NCBI GenBank assembly: GCA_036567985.1
Contig: DATCTK010000022.1
Coordinates: 1-64,000 of the forward strand
Source: SZUA-229 sp036567985
GTDB lineage: Bacteria > Pseudomonadota > Gammaproteobacteria > SZUA-229
DNA: 64,000 nt
Direction of reading: 5' to 3'
Below are positions 8,073-16,719 of this stretch, piece by piece. Every line of letters begins with the position of its first letter. Position 1 is the stretch's first letter. Both the position numbers and the translations under genes were made by a program. Under the pieces are notes generated by a model. It was given only the letters and a program-made list of their open reading frames with translations, made no database searches and was not told the origin of the DNA.

Positions 8073-8305
8073 GCCTTACCCTTGTTTTTAATTTCCAGAA
8101 TGTTTTCACAATCAACACACCGTACACAGGTAGGTACGGTTTCAATGCGTTGCTTTGGAATCGGCTCTTCGCACTCTTTACAACAACGAGAACCATCAAT
8201 AATTAAGGGTGACTCAACAGGCCGAAATTTGTGGGCATTGAGAATGCGCTCACGCTCCTGTTCTTCGTGGTGAGTAGCGACATCACTAGGATCGGGTATA
8301 CGCAT
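8069..8305 (-). CDS. TraR/DksA-type zinc finger protein
   Basis: 78 aa. CKECEEPIPKQRIETVP then CVRCVDC gives the C-x2-C-x17-C-x2-C finger of TraR/DksA C4 proteins, with the usual IP-x-x-R inside. Such short versions bind in the RNA polymerase secondary channel and alter promoter kinetics. Phage copies between holin and terminase genes are common in P2- and Mu-like phages. It could tune host transcription late in infection. Confidence 0.8.
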   Translation of the reverse strand: MRIPDPSDVATHHEEQERERILNAHKFRPVESPLIIDGSRCCKECEEPIPKQRIETVPTCVRCVDCENILEIKNKGKA

Positions 8306-8307
8306 AC

Positions 8308-8874
8308 TTATTTACCCATAATCCGTTGAGCGACGGCGCTCATGATGCCAGGCGGCTGAGGCAGGCCTACAGCTGTCTGCTTGTCTTTACTTCGCTGCTG
8401 CACATTAACGCCCAGAACCGCCATGGCAATGCCCCACATAAATGACAATGATGCCATCGCGGCAATAATAGCGGGTGCTTCTTTGGGTGAATCGAAGATG
8501 GCATAGCTTAAGGCTGCCATCATTAGAAACCACGATAATGCAACCAGGTAACCGAACGTGGGTCGCCAGCTCGAAACATACCGGCTTTTGCTAGCATACT
8601 CAGCACGCATGGTCTGGTTAACGGCTTCGAGGCGCTTGGTGCGCTCTTCCATGCGGGAAATAATCACAGGCTGCATGGCCTGCTGGAATTGAATTTGTAA
8701 TGCAGGGTCGTTTTTGATTTGTGTAGCAGCATCCTGTGGGTCATCAACACCGGTTACCGTTTTCGCCACCTCAATCAGGGTTTCAGTGGTTTTAACATCA
8801 TCGTCATCACCAAACCAGCTGACCACCTGCGGTACCAGTTTGCTCAAGCCCAGCGCTATTGAAATTGGCTCCAT
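8308..8874 (-). CDS. holin of the 3TM class
   Basis: 188 aa. The N-terminal 100 residues are soluble (LVPQVVSWFGDDDDVKT and a helical region). Two strong hydrophobic segments follow at about residues 105-128 (FGYLVALSWFLMMAALSYA) and 133-155 (APAIIAAMASLSFMWGIAM). This matches the phage holin / GTA holin 3TM family, which permeabilises the inner membrane to release the endolysin. Its start shares a base with the endolysin stop. Confidence 0.8.
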   Translation of the reverse strand: MEPISIALGLSKLVPQVVSWFGDDDDVKTTETLIEVAKTVTGVDDPQDAATQIKNDPALQIQFQQAMQPVIISRMEERTKRLEAVNQTMRAEYASKSRYVSSWRPTFGYLVALSWFLMMAALSYAIFDSPKEAPAIIAAMASLSFMWGIAMAVLGVNVQQRSKDKQTAVGLPQPPGIMSAVAQRIMGK

Positions 8875-9467
8875 TATTCCCCCAGTACAAACTGCTGTAG
8901 TTTAAATAGACGGTTGAACCAGCCCCGCAGGAATTCAGCCTGGCTAGAGTCTGCTCGAACGATGGAGTGATAAAACATCGCGCGATAGCCAAGAAACTCC
9001 ACAATCACTTCACCCATACCCAAATGACCAATTCGGGTATTTAATGCGTGAATGGTTTTGGGGCCAATTACACCGTCTATTCGTGTGCGCACGGTTTGCT
9101 GCAGCAGCTTCACTGCATCACGTGGGTCGTGGTTCACTGCAGAGCCGAACACCATAATTGCAAACTCAGTCGGCAACTGACCGCATCTGGCCTTATCCCA
9201 GTACTCGACCTTGTAAAAATCCTCAACCATCTGGTTGAGGCTATCCAGTTGATAGAGAATGTCTGGGAATAGCGGATGACGTTTATAATCATCAATGATG
9301 TTCCAGCCTTCCCAGGTGGGATGCCAGCGGCGCGAAATACCTTTGTAGGTCTCACGACCTTTATCATTGTCATGATTCGAATAGCCGCCTTCTACATCAA
9401 GCAGAAAGGTGTAGGCCAGGCGAAACAGTTCGAGTTCTTCAATTTGAGGTTTCATGCAGCAAAGCAT
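8874..9467 (-). CDS. endolysin, glycoside hydrolase 108 family
   Basis: 197 aa. DVEGGYSNHDNDKGRETYKG near residue 27 is the GH108 N-acetylmuramidase signature; the Glu in EGGY is the catalytic acid. GVIGPKTIHALN near residue 137 is the attached peptidoglycan-binding-type segment. It cleaves cell-wall glycan at lysis. Starts at 9467 or 9455 (MKPQIEEL) are possible; neither has a strong ribosome site. First gene of the leftward late block, right behind the hairpin at 9491-9510. Confidence 0.9.
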   Translation of the reverse strand: MLCCMKPQIEELELFRLAYTFLLDVEGGYSNHDNDKGRETYKGISRRWHPTWEGWNIIDDYKRHPLFPDILYQLDSLNQMVEDFYKVEYWDKARCGQLPTEFAIMVFGSAVNHDPRDAVKLLQQTVRTRIDGVIGPKTIHALNTRIGHLGMGEVIVEFLGYRAMFYHSIVRADSSQAEFLRGWFNRLFKLQQFVLGE

Positions 9468-9490
9468 GAATTATGGAAGGGGCAAAAATA

Positions 9491-9510
9491 AGGGGAGACA
9501 AGTGTCTCCC
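9491..9510 (-). terminator. hairpin plus T-tract between mor and the endolysin gene
   Basis: GGGGAGAC and GTCTCCCC pair perfectly over 8 bp around a 4-base loop, followed on the minus strand by TTATTTTT. It looks like a Rho-independent terminator after mor and lies 24 bases before the endolysin start. A near-identical hairpin precedes the rightward late arm at 19425-19456. Confidence 0.7.
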
Positions 9511-9542
9511 CGGAAGTGTTACAGCCAGTATTGAGAGTTGCA

Positions 9543-9950
9543 TCATCCCATCATGTCATCAAACATGTCAAGGGTCGGGTTATCATCGTCATCATTTCGT
9601 ATGCGCTGCACCTGCCTCACGGTCAGGTTGTATTGCCTGGCAAGAACCGATTTCGGCACATTGGGTGATGATTGAATGTGTAGATTACGTATCTGGCTTA
9701 ATATCTTATCAGCCTTGGGTAAGGTAAGGCGCTGACCAGCATATTGACTGGACGCCAGTTTCATAACCGATTCATGGCTAATCGTTTTGTGCAGGTAAGT
9801 ATCGTGGCTCTTACCCAGGGGTATCCATACACGTTGACCACCATAGGCCTCTAACAGCTTTATGGTATCCGGCAGGTCAATGATCTTCACCAGCTCGCGC
9901 GTTTGCGGTGGCAGTAAACATTCATCAACCAGCTGTAACACATCATCCAT
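9543..9950 (-). CDS. Mor-family middle/late transcription activator
   Basis: 135 aa. The central AYGGQRVWIPLGK matches the Mor/C dimerisation segment, and SVLARQYNLTVRQVQRIRN near the C-terminus is the HTH. In Mu, Mor activates the middle promoter that starts the lytic switch to late genes. No separate C-like activator is seen in this prophage, so this protein may serve both roles (inference). It overlaps gemA by 8 bases at the end of the early operon. Confidence 0.85.
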   Translation of the reverse strand: MDDVLQLVDECLLPPQTRELVKIIDLPDTIKLLEAYGGQRVWIPLGKSHDTYLHKTISHESVMKLASSQYAGQRLTLPKADKILSQIRNLHIQSSPNVPKSVLARQYNLTVRQVQRIRNDDDDNPTLDMFDDMMG

Positions 9951-10383
9951 TCAACTCAACTCCATGCCGATCAGCCATCGACTTTAATGCCTCAATGCAG
10001 TTGTTTAAATCATTCGGGTTCGCCCACTGCAGCTTGTCGCTTTTCATCACGCTTTGACAGAAAGCCTGCATGGCTTCTTCACTTCTGTTGTTAACCACGC
10101 CTGCATCCGCCAGTGTGCACCACAGGGCGGTTATCTTTTTAATGCGTGGCTGGCGCCAGTTGCTGGTGCTTAAGGCAGACTTGCGCACGGGGGTGAAGCC
10201 CAGCTTTTTCATGTCTTCAACCGCTGCCACCAGCTCACCGGTGGTCATTGTGGTGGCAGATATCCGGCCGTTCTTCCTGGTTGCACCGTGCGCCTCCAGG
10301 AAGTAACGGTAGGTGTCGTCATCCATATTCAGTTGCTGCTTACCCACCCGCAGCAGGGTGTAGTATTTATTTGCATGGCTCAT
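9943..10383 (-). CDS. GemA / Mu gp16-like regulatory protein (DUF1018)
   Basis: 146 aa. YYTLLRVGKQQLNMDDDTYR followed by the ARQ-like TRKNGRISATTMTTGEL segment, and later QPRIKKITALWCTLADAGVV, matches the DUF1018 family. In Mu, GemA affects host gene expression and DNA supercoiling. It keeps the Mu neighbourhood gemA-mor, overlapping mor by 8 bases. Confidence 0.88.
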   Translation of the reverse strand: MSHANKYYTLLRVGKQQLNMDDDTYRYFLEAHGATRKNGRISATTMTTGELVAAVEDMKKLGFTPVRKSALSTSNWRQPRIKKITALWCTLADAGVVNNRSEEAMQAFCQSVMKSDKLQWANPNDLNNCIEALKSMADRHGVELNG

Positions 10384-10385
10384 GG

Positions 10386-10763
10386 CTAGGCCCCATTAAC
10401 CCATCGTTTGTGCAGCTGATCGAAGTCGTTAATCAGATCCTGTACACCGCTCAGATTCGACCCAGCTTCTTTGGCTTCATCCATCAGCTCCTGCAGTTCC
10501 TGTGACATGCGGCAGCCCACTTCCATAGCCTGATCTAGCGTCAATGCAACTACCTTATCTAGGCGATTCTGTATAAGGCGCTCCAACTCATCATATTCAG
10601 CCGAACCAGCGTAAAACACATGGGCTTGCAATGTTTGCCCATGCATTAAAGGATCGGGGTTGATTACATGATGGTGAGGGTATGTATTCAGATCACTTAA
10701 ATAATTGATACCACCGAGTAAATCTGGCCGTTTCAGTACAAGATATGAATTATTGTTTATCAT
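10386..10763 (-). CDS. hypothetical early phage protein
   Basis: 125 aa from the ATG at 10763, chosen because TAGGAAG stands about seven bases upstream; the longer frame runs back into the upstream gene. The N-terminal part has no recognised motif. The C-terminal part is helical with a likely coiled coil (EVGCRMSQELQELMDEAKEA). It lies 10 bases after the DUF3164 gene and 3 bases before gemA. Function unknown. Confidence 0.7.
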   Translation of the reverse strand: MINNNSYLVLKRPDLLGGINYLSDLNTYPHHHVINPDPLMHGQTLQAHVFYAGSAEYDELERLIQNRLDKVVALTLDQAMEVGCRMSQELQELMDEAKEAGSNLSGVQDLINDFDQLHKRWVNGA

Positions 10764-10773
10764 GATATGCTTC

Positions 10774-11406
10774 CTACACCGATGCCAGATCCAGTGACAC
10801 CGGTTGATAGTTGCCCTCGGCATCGCGCTCATAAATACGCACGTAGCTTTTACGGCTGGCCACCTGAATTGAATCATTAATGGCCTGCATGGCTTTCAAC
10901 CACTTCTCATCGGTGATATCCAGGCGCTTAAGCCCCAGCACACGATCGCGTGAAATATTGCCCTGTGAGTCCACCTGAAAGGCGTGCTGCACCAGTGCTT
11001 TAATATTGGCATTGGAGCCTTTCGACCAGTCCAGTATGCATTCATCAATCAGCGATTTAGCCACCTGAATACGCTCATCAAACACCAGCTGCTCACTGAA
11101 TGCGCGCATGACTTTAAACTGCCCATCGTAGCTGTACAGTGTGATATTGCCTTTCTTGCCACCCACTGTCGCATCATAGGTATCTGCAGAGTGTTGAATA
11201 AAAGCATCGATCTGCTGCTGTACATCCCTCTTAAACTCAGCCAGTGGGTCACGCAACTTTTGTGCCCTGGCTGCAATGCCGCGTACCAGTTTGTCACGGT
11301 CCAGGTCGATTTCTGCCACCTTGCTTTTGGGCACAAGGTGTCCCTCTGCATTCATCAGGTAGCCTTTGGGTATTACCATTTCGTTTTGTTCTGCTGAATC
11401 GTTCAT
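10774..11406 (-). CDS. DUF3164 family early protein
   Basis: 210 aa. The opening MVIPKGYLMNAEGHLVPKSK and the following helix D-x-D-K-L-V-R-G-I are typical of DUF3164, found between transposition and gemA genes in B3/D3112-type transposable phages. A middle NITLYSYDGQFKVMRA and an end KSYVRIYERDAEGNYQPV also fit. Biochemical role is not established. In Mu the Gam DNA-end protector occupies a similar slot, but this sequence is not clearly Gam. Confidence 0.8.
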   Translation of the reverse strand: MNDSAEQNEMVIPKGYLMNAEGHLVPKSKVAEIDLDRDKLVRGIAARAQKLRDPLAEFKRDVQQQIDAFIQHSADTYDATVGGKKGNITLYSYDGQFKVMRAFSEQLVFDERIQVAKSLIDECILDWSKGSNANIKALVQHAFQVDSQGNISRDRVLGLKRLDITDEKWLKAMQAINDSIQVASRKSYVRIYERDAEGNYQPVSLDLASV

Positions 11407-11435
11407 GTCTATCTCACTTTAAAGTTGGTTTAAAA

Positions 11436-11981
11436 TTACTTTGCAGGCTTTTTAATGCCTAATATACTCAGTGCCTCGCCACGCGCCTGTTCAGATACTT
11501 CTGACGATATCAACGTGCTCGCAGCCACGGGCTTTTTCTCGCTGCCGTCCCTCGCTTTGTTTCTAAGCTGCTCATCCTTTTTCAGCTCTGCCTGGTTTAG
11601 TTGCTGCTCTGCCTGGTTAGCCAGCATGCCCAGCAAATAGCCATTGCCTTTGAGTGGCAACACCAGTGACTCGGGCCGGGTGTCCACCAGGTAGGTCATC
11701 GCCCTGGCAAACTTCACCGCAGGCACACTGTAGGTGTTGCTGTTGCGGGTAATTTCTGCGGCCTTTATCATTGGTGTCAGCTCCTTAACAATGCGTATCA
11801 TCTTCAGGGTGCGCACCTTGTGCTTGCCCCTGAATAGCGACAGGTATTGCCATAGTGGACGGTGCACGACCTCAGGCAGGGCCATAATCATCACCACCAG
11901 GTCACGCCAGTCGTCATCATTGCGCGCCATGTTCAGATCGAACTCGGCACCGCATTTCGGGCAGGTAATATCTAGTGACAT
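11436..11981 (-). CDS. hypothetical early phage protein with N-terminal zinc ribbon
   Basis: 181 aa. It starts with one C-x2-C knuckle (ITCPKCGAEFDLN), continues with a helical region (HRPLWQYLSLFRGKHK) and ends in a charged, probably coiled tail (QAEQQLNQAELKKDEQLRN). It overlaps its upstream neighbour by 10 bases. Position among early genes suggests DNA or RNA binding. No named family recognised. Confidence 0.7.
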   Translation of the reverse strand: MSLDITCPKCGAEFDLNMARNDDDWRDLVVMIMALPEVVHRPLWQYLSLFRGKHKVRTLKMIRIVKELTPMIKAAEITRNSNTYSVPAVKFARAMTYLVDTRPESLVLPLKGNGYLLGMLANQAEQQLNQAELKKDEQLRNKARDGSEKKPVAASTLISSEVSEQARGEALSILGIKKPAK

Positions 11982-12289
11982 GGTGGGCTTATCCGTTCCA
12001 TCAGTAACGACATCATCAGGCTGTTATTGTCACGGCCATCAATGTAATCGCCATATTGCAGCCCACCCAGCGGCAGCTCTTTAACAGGTAAGGCGTTGCG
12101 CTGAATGCGATCGTGCACATGCTGCGTTAAATTAATGATGTGAATATACTGGTCAGGGTTTCGAATAAATTCGTCAAACCGCACACCACGATCAATTAAA
12201 TTATGCCGCTGGTTCAGCGTGGCATATAAATCCGCCACTGCATTCAGGTACTCATCACTGTAAGTTTCTATGGTTGCCTGGTGCATCAC
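11972..12289 (-). CDS. hypothetical early phage protein
   Basis: 105 aa with no cysteine knuckle and no membrane segment. Mostly helical-looking N-terminus (YLNAVADLYATLNQRHNL) and a mixed C-terminus. Its start overlaps the end of the B gene by 4 bases, so it is translationally coupled to the transposition genes. Function unknown. Confidence 0.7.
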   Translation of the reverse strand: MMHQATIETYSDEYLNAVADLYATLNQRHNLIDRGVRFDEFIRNPDQYIHIINLTQHVHDRIQRNALPVKELPLGGLQYGDYIDGRDNNSLMMSLLMERISPPCH

Positions 12290-13335
12290 TTTCTCCTTTT
12301 AATCGGGCGTTCAAAGCCCAGCAGTTGCTCACCCACCTGGTAAATCATATTCGCCGTTAGTTCCTTGCCCTTACGCAGGCCATAATCACGCACGCCAGTG
12401 ATTAAGCTGTGTGCGAGTACACGTGCGGACCCGTCGCACATTTCATATAAGGCACGGTGGATATCCGGGGTCAGTTCGGCTTCGTCCATCAGCGCCGCTT
12501 CAACGATGGCTTTGGCATCTTTATCGGTAATGCCACGAATCACCGGTGGCCAGTAGAGAATGCGTGACGATATCTGCCCAAAGCGTCCGCGTGGGTCGCG
12601 AATCATCGGCTGCAGCATTTCCGTACCTGACAGCACCACGCCCACCTTGGCGATATCCGATATGCGACGAATGTATTCAAGCGTTTGCGTGTTTGTCTTT
12701 TCCGCCTCATCCAGAATGATCAGTTTGTCGCTGCCCGTTAAAGTTGCGATGATGGCTTCCATCATGTCGCTCTTGGTGCCACGTGCCCACTTGTGGCTTT
12801 TGTGAACGATGGCATTGGTTTTTTCCACCAGCTCGCGCAGCAAAACGGTGGCATTCATGTCGGGCGTAGCCTCAACCAATACCGTATTGGGGTGCAGCTC
12901 GGCATAACGCTTCAGTGACTTGGTTTTACCGGTACCTACAAAGGCACTGACAACTGAGAAGCTGCGGTATTTATGTGCACGTTTACAGGCAGCATTCACT
13001 GCGACATAAATAGAGGTTTCAACAAACGGGTTATCACCAATCTTTTCGTTTTCCCGCTCACTCTGACGTTCTATTGCATCAATCACCTTATTCAGGCGAT
13101 CGGTGGGTGAGCTGGGATACTTGCCTCGAATAATCGCATTGAGCGTGGTCTGGCCCTGTGAGGATGCGCGGGCAAGCTTTGTTTGCGAGCGCTTATTGTC
13201 GTGCTCATGCTCCTGGCCTTCGTTCAGCCAGTTCACAATTTGTATTACCTTGCGTTTGTCGTCTTCGGTATACGCATCGGTGTAAGCCTCGGGTAGTTCA
13301 GCAATGCATTGTGTGAACGTGTTCGGTGAACTCAT
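12286..13335 (-). CDS. MuB-like transposition target-choice ATPase
   Basis: 349 aa from the ATG at 13335. N-terminal HTH region (RSQTKLARASSQGQTTLNAI), then an AAA+ domain with Walker A FVGTGKTKS near residue 140 and Walker B KLIILDEAEK near 205. Mu B polymerises on target DNA, activates transposase A and confers target immunity. A TTG at 13368 could extend it by 11 residues, but ATG 13335 has GAGAG upstream. Gene order A then B is as in Mu. Confidence 0.93.
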   Translation of the reverse strand: MSSPNTFTQCIAELPEAYTDAYTEDDKRKVIQIVNWLNEGQEHEHDNKRSQTKLARASSQGQTTLNAIIRGKYPSSPTDRLNKVIDAIERQSERENEKIGDNPFVETSIYVAVNAACKRAHKYRSFSVVSAFVGTGKTKSLKRYAELHPNTVLVEATPDMNATVLLRELVEKTNAIVHKSHKWARGTKSDMMEAIIATLTGSDKLIILDEAEKTNTQTLEYIRRISDIAKVGVVLSGTEMLQPMIRDPRGRFGQISSRILYWPPVIRGITDKDAKAIVEAALMDEAELTPDIHRALYEMCDGSARVLAHSLITGVRDYGLRKGKELTANMIYQVGEQLLGFERPIKRRK

Positions 13336-13368
13336 AGTTATATGTCTCTCATGGCTGTTGTTATTCAA

Positions 13369-15030
13369 TTAGTCGTAACTGGTATCAAAAATATCAATAC
13401 TGCAATCTTCGGTGTTTAATTCATCCATATCCTCCATTGTGTTGAATAAGGGTTCACTCTCATGCTGCTCCAGCCCTGCTGGCAGGTTGTCTGAATCCAG
13501 CTCATGTGAGATAGCCTCGTGGTCCACAAGCAGTTTTGCCTGGGCGCGTTTTTCATCAGCGTGCTTTTCAAGGCGTTTTATTTGACCTTTCAGTCTGTTC
13601 TGCTGCATGTCTTCCATGCGACTTTCACTTACATAAGCCGTGCGCTGTGTGATTTCCGCATCGCAAATCAGGCGTTCATCTTTAGTGAGTACTCGCACCA
13701 TTGAATCGTTATGCAAATCGTATTCAACATGTACCTGCTGTGTGTTAAAACGAATTAACTCGGGGTGACGGTATTCACGGTTGAATAATGTAATGGAGCC
13801 ACGTCGAATGGTGCGCTCAATGCGTGGGCGCACAATAGCCTCAGATGTCATGTGCACTGGCACACGCTCCAGCTGTTTCCACAGGCTGGCTGGTGTTGCA
13901 CCGTTAAGTGCCTTGTGAGGCCGGTTGTTGTAGAAGTTGATAAATTCTTTCAGGCCGTCCAGGTAGGTTTGCAAACTGGGCAGTGGCTTTTTCCCTGACT
14001 TTGCATCGGTCAATACTTTTTTAATGGAATCCTGTGCCATATCGTGGCCGCAATATGAATGAAAGGTTTTATCGAACTTGTCGCGCAGTGTTCTAAACCA
14101 GCGTTCCACCTGACCTTTACCCTTCGGGTTGCCGGGTATTGAGAACATCACGTTCAAATCAAAACGTGAATAAAAGCCGGTCGATTCATCATGCATCATC
14201 TTGCTGCGAAAGCCCGAACCATTGTCAATGTGCAATGCGGCTGGCACATGATCATGGCTGATTAATGCATGGCTTAATGAAAACAGTGTGGAATAACTCG
14301 ATTCTGCAACGCTCATATACCAGCCCGCAATGTATCGACTGCGCACATCAATCCATACCGTGAGTTCTGGCCGCCATGGGTTACCAGTTAGTGGGTGTGC
14401 CAGGTACGCATCAATGGTGTGACCATCGCCCTGGTAAATACCGCCCACCGGAATGCACTCTGTGTCACGTACCCGTGAAGGGGTTTGCGTGTCATGATAT
14501 AACTTGCTGCCCATGCGGCGCTTCTCACGCACATCATGTGGCAGGCTTTTTATAAAGCGGCTTACCCGGCTATAGGTTGCATCGCTAAAACCTTCCTGTT
14601 GCAGCAGCTCGGCCACGGTGGACATCGCCAGCTTTTGTGGTTGCTGGTACCAGTACAATGCACGAGCCTCCCAGCTGCCCAGCTTCCGCTGACGGCCTTT
14701 ATGCGCAGACACCAGCCCATTCACACCATCTTCACTGTACGCCTTTACCCAGCGAGCAACCGTGGGGTGGCTGGGTGGTTTACCTTTACTGCCCAGGTCA
14801 TCCGCTAACTTCTGCAACTCATCTGATGCGGCCTGGCACTTGATAGATACCAGCAGGTTTTCAATGGCGGCTCTTTGCGACACCCCGCGCTGTATATCAT
14901 TTAATATTGGCTGTATAAATTGCTCACGTGTGCGTGCAAGTCTTCGCTTTGCCTGGGGCAACTTATCAAACTCTGTTGTCAGTTGATCAGGCACAATGCC
15001 GTACTCTGGTCTGATGGCGACAACATTCAT
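13369..15030 (-). CDS. MuA-like DDE transposase
   Basis: 553 aa. N-terminal HTH domains (residues 1-180), then an RNase H-fold core with catalytic D202 in YQGDGHTID, D269 in LHIDNGSG and E309 in GKGQVERWF. A Mu-type beta-barrel follows (RRGSITLFNREYRHPEL). The tail from about residue 480 is charged and acidic at the end, where MuA binds MuB and ClpX. It joins phage ends to target DNA, both for integration and replicative transposition. It is shorter than MuA (663 aa), mainly at the N-terminus. Confidence 0.95.
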   Translation of the reverse strand: MNVVAIRPEYGIVPDQLTTEFDKLPQAKRRLARTREQFIQPILNDIQRGVSQRAAIENLLVSIKCQAASDELQKLADDLGSKGKPPSHPTVARWVKAYSEDGVNGLVSAHKGRQRKLGSWEARALYWYQQPQKLAMSTVAELLQQEGFSDATYSRVSRFIKSLPHDVREKRRMGSKLYHDTQTPSRVRDTECIPVGGIYQGDGHTIDAYLAHPLTGNPWRPELTVWIDVRSRYIAGWYMSVAESSYSTLFSLSHALISHDHVPAALHIDNGSGFRSKMMHDESTGFYSRFDLNVMFSIPGNPKGKGQVERWFRTLRDKFDKTFHSYCGHDMAQDSIKKVLTDAKSGKKPLPSLQTYLDGLKEFINFYNNRPHKALNGATPASLWKQLERVPVHMTSEAIVRPRIERTIRRGSITLFNREYRHPELIRFNTQQVHVEYDLHNDSMVRVLTKDERLICDAEITQRTAYVSESRMEDMQQNRLKGQIKRLEKHADEKRAQAKLLVDHEAISHELDSDNLPAGLEQHESEPLFNTMEDMDELNTEDCSIDIFDTSYD

Positions 15031-16034
15031 TTGCCACCACCTTTAGCTGGTCGTCCACGGCCTCGTGGCTTCTGCATATCTCGCTGGTTTTTCCGAATTA
15101 CCGCTTCATGCGTATGCTGCTCTATCAACAGTTCGCGTTCATTAACGGCTGCAGTGATTTCATTTGGCTCAAGATAATAGGCAGGCGATACCGGACCGGT
15201 AACTTCCTCAGGCAAGGTGTCATCGAGCTCCTTTAAAAACTTTTCTGAGCGTGCAATGACACCGCGCAGGTTGTGATACAAACTGGTGGCAGCTATGTTC
15301 CAGTTGCGCGCGTGTTCGGTGTCGTTGCCTTTCAGGCGGCCCAGGTCTTCCAGCTGCTGATACATCTTCTCCATATCATCGAAACACAATGATGCTTTAT
15401 CCATCAGTGCGGTTGACTCATGGCGAATGGTTTCAACAAATTCCGGGTAGGTGCTGTTCCGCTGCTTGTTGCTGAGCTGCTTTTTGAGTTCGGTGTTCTC
15501 AATCGTTGCGGTTTCTAGCCGCTTGTCCAGGGTATTGAGTTTCTTTTCCAGTTCCGATTCCGGGCGGCTTTCCTTGATGCGGCTTTGTAATTCACGAAGG
15601 GGTTCGGTTTGTGCATCTTCAATGGTGATGCCGCGCACCATGGCGCCCTCGAAAAACTGGCCCAGTTCGTCATCAGTCCATGAACACATTAGCTCCAACT
15701 TGCTCGCTTCTATTACAGCGAGTGCGGGCCATACGTTAGCCGGTGTGCGGCAGGCAAGGCTGTACAGGCTGATGCTTTTGCTGGCAGTGCGTGGCGCTAT
15801 GGTTTCTTTTGCTAAACCGGCCAAATAATTACCGTGACCTAGCTCCTCTTTCAGGCCATATAGGGCATAGCCCTGATACAGCTTACCCGCCAGCGCCAGT
15901 TTTCCGCCCTGACCTGCAGCATTGAAACGTTTGGCCGGTGTGAGGTTAGGTATGTCCTTCACGGGCACGAGTTGTATCTTGTTAATGAAATCCGCTATGT
16001 GCCTGGGTGGCGTTGTCAGTTCTTTGTTGCTCAT
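15027..16034 (-). CDS. DUF3102-like early protein with coiled coil and AT-hook
   Basis: About 335 aa. The N-terminal region has GLKEELGHGNYLAGLAKE and APRTASKSISLYS, the DUF3102-type pattern seen in KfrA- or ParB-like DNA-binding phage proteins. Residues about 165-210 form a coiled coil (LEKKLNTLDKRLETATIENT). The C-terminus KPRGRGRPAKGGGK is an AT-hook. Its stop overlaps the transposase start by 4 bases. It likely binds DNA near the transposition machinery (inference). The start at 16034 has GGGG six bases upstream; ATG 16046 is the alternative. Confidence 0.75.
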   Translation of the reverse strand: MSNKELTTPPRHIADFINKIQLVPVKDIPNLTPAKRFNAAGQGGKLALAGKLYQGYALYGLKEELGHGNYLAGLAKETIAPRTASKSISLYSLACRTPANVWPALAVIEASKLELMCSWTDDELGQFFEGAMVRGITIEDAQTEPLRELQSRIKESRPESELEKKLNTLDKRLETATIENTELKKQLSNKQRNSTYPEFVETIRHESTALMDKASLCFDDMEKMYQQLEDLGRLKGNDTEHARNWNIAATSLYHNLRGVIARSEKFLKELDDTLPEEVTGPVSPAYYLEPNEITAAVNERELLIEQHTHEAVIRKNQRDMQKPRGRGRPAKGGGK

Positions 16035-16097
16035 CGTAAACCCCATAATTAAAAAGTAAGACAGTTGTCTAAATCGGCATGCGCAGGCCGATTTGAA

Positions 16098-16211
16098 TTA
16101 AAACCAGATAGAAACTTCAAGCCAGAAACCAGCCAGCAGTGCCAGCACAGCCCAGACCCTCCAGTTGATTCGTGAATAGTTAATGGGTGGTAGTGGTGGT
16201 ACGTGTTTCAT
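16098..16211 (-). CDS. 37-residue single-pass membrane protein
   Basis: ATG at 16211 with AAGAAGGA upstream. The peptide is MKHVPPLPPINYSRINW followed by a hydrophobic stretch RVWAVLALLAGFWLEVSIWF that ends the protein. It fills the gap between two early genes in the same direction. Proline-rich start plus one helix; function unknown. Confidence 0.5.
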   Translation of the reverse strand: MKHVPPLPPINYSRINWRVWAVLALLAGFWLEVSIWF

Positions 16212-16227
16212 TGTTCTCAATCCTTCT

Positions 16228-16719
16228 TTAAATGCCCGTGTTACGGGGGTGTAATATCTGTTCAAGCCGCTTGATATCGCGCCGGGCTTTTGCCTGGTCC
16301 AGCAGCTTGCTGCCCAGCTCGGCCACCAGCTGGTCGCGGCCATCAACCAGGTCGTAACCAAGTGGTTGTACTAATGCCAGCAACGGCACCAGCGACTGGG
16401 TGGCCCAGCAAAACGCTGGCAGGTAGCGGGCTGGCATGTTGTGGTATTCCTTGCTGTGGGCTGTCCAGGCATTGAGCTGTCGCAGGGTTATCTGCTCTCG
16501 CGTGTCCGCTTCTGGCAGGCACATGTTCATGCGCTCCACGATGCGTTCACGGCTATACCCCAGCTGGCGGGCTTCACGGATCGCATGCTTGGTGGCCGCC
16601 ATCAGCTCCAGGTTAATGTCCAGATCCTGTGCATCACGGGCCTCCAGTGCGGTGGTTTCGGCCAGTTGCTGGAACATATCGGGCTGAATACTGGTAAAAG
16701 GTTTTGTGCTTTTAGCCAT
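16228..16719 (-). CDS. hypothetical early phage protein
   Basis: 163 aa. IREARQLGYSRERIVERMN then EQITLRQLNAWTAHSKEYH reads like a helix-turn-helix followed by a small domain (PARYLPAFCWATQ), a pattern seen in early proteins of transposable phages. It overlaps the zinc-motif gene upstream by 8 bases. No characterised homologue recognised. Confidence 0.7.
   Translation of the reverse strand: MAKSTKPFTSIQPDMFQQLAETTALEARDAQDLDINLELMAATKHAIREARQLGYSRERIVERMNMCLPEADTREQITLRQLNAWTAHSKEYHNMPARYLPAFCWATQSLVPLLALVQPLGYDLVDGRDQLVAELGSKLLDQAKARRDIKRLEQILHPRNTGI

Noticed and set aside
10774..11406. Mu Gam-like DNA end protector
   Set aside because: Sequence opening and body fit DUF3164; no Gam-type coiled coil was seen.
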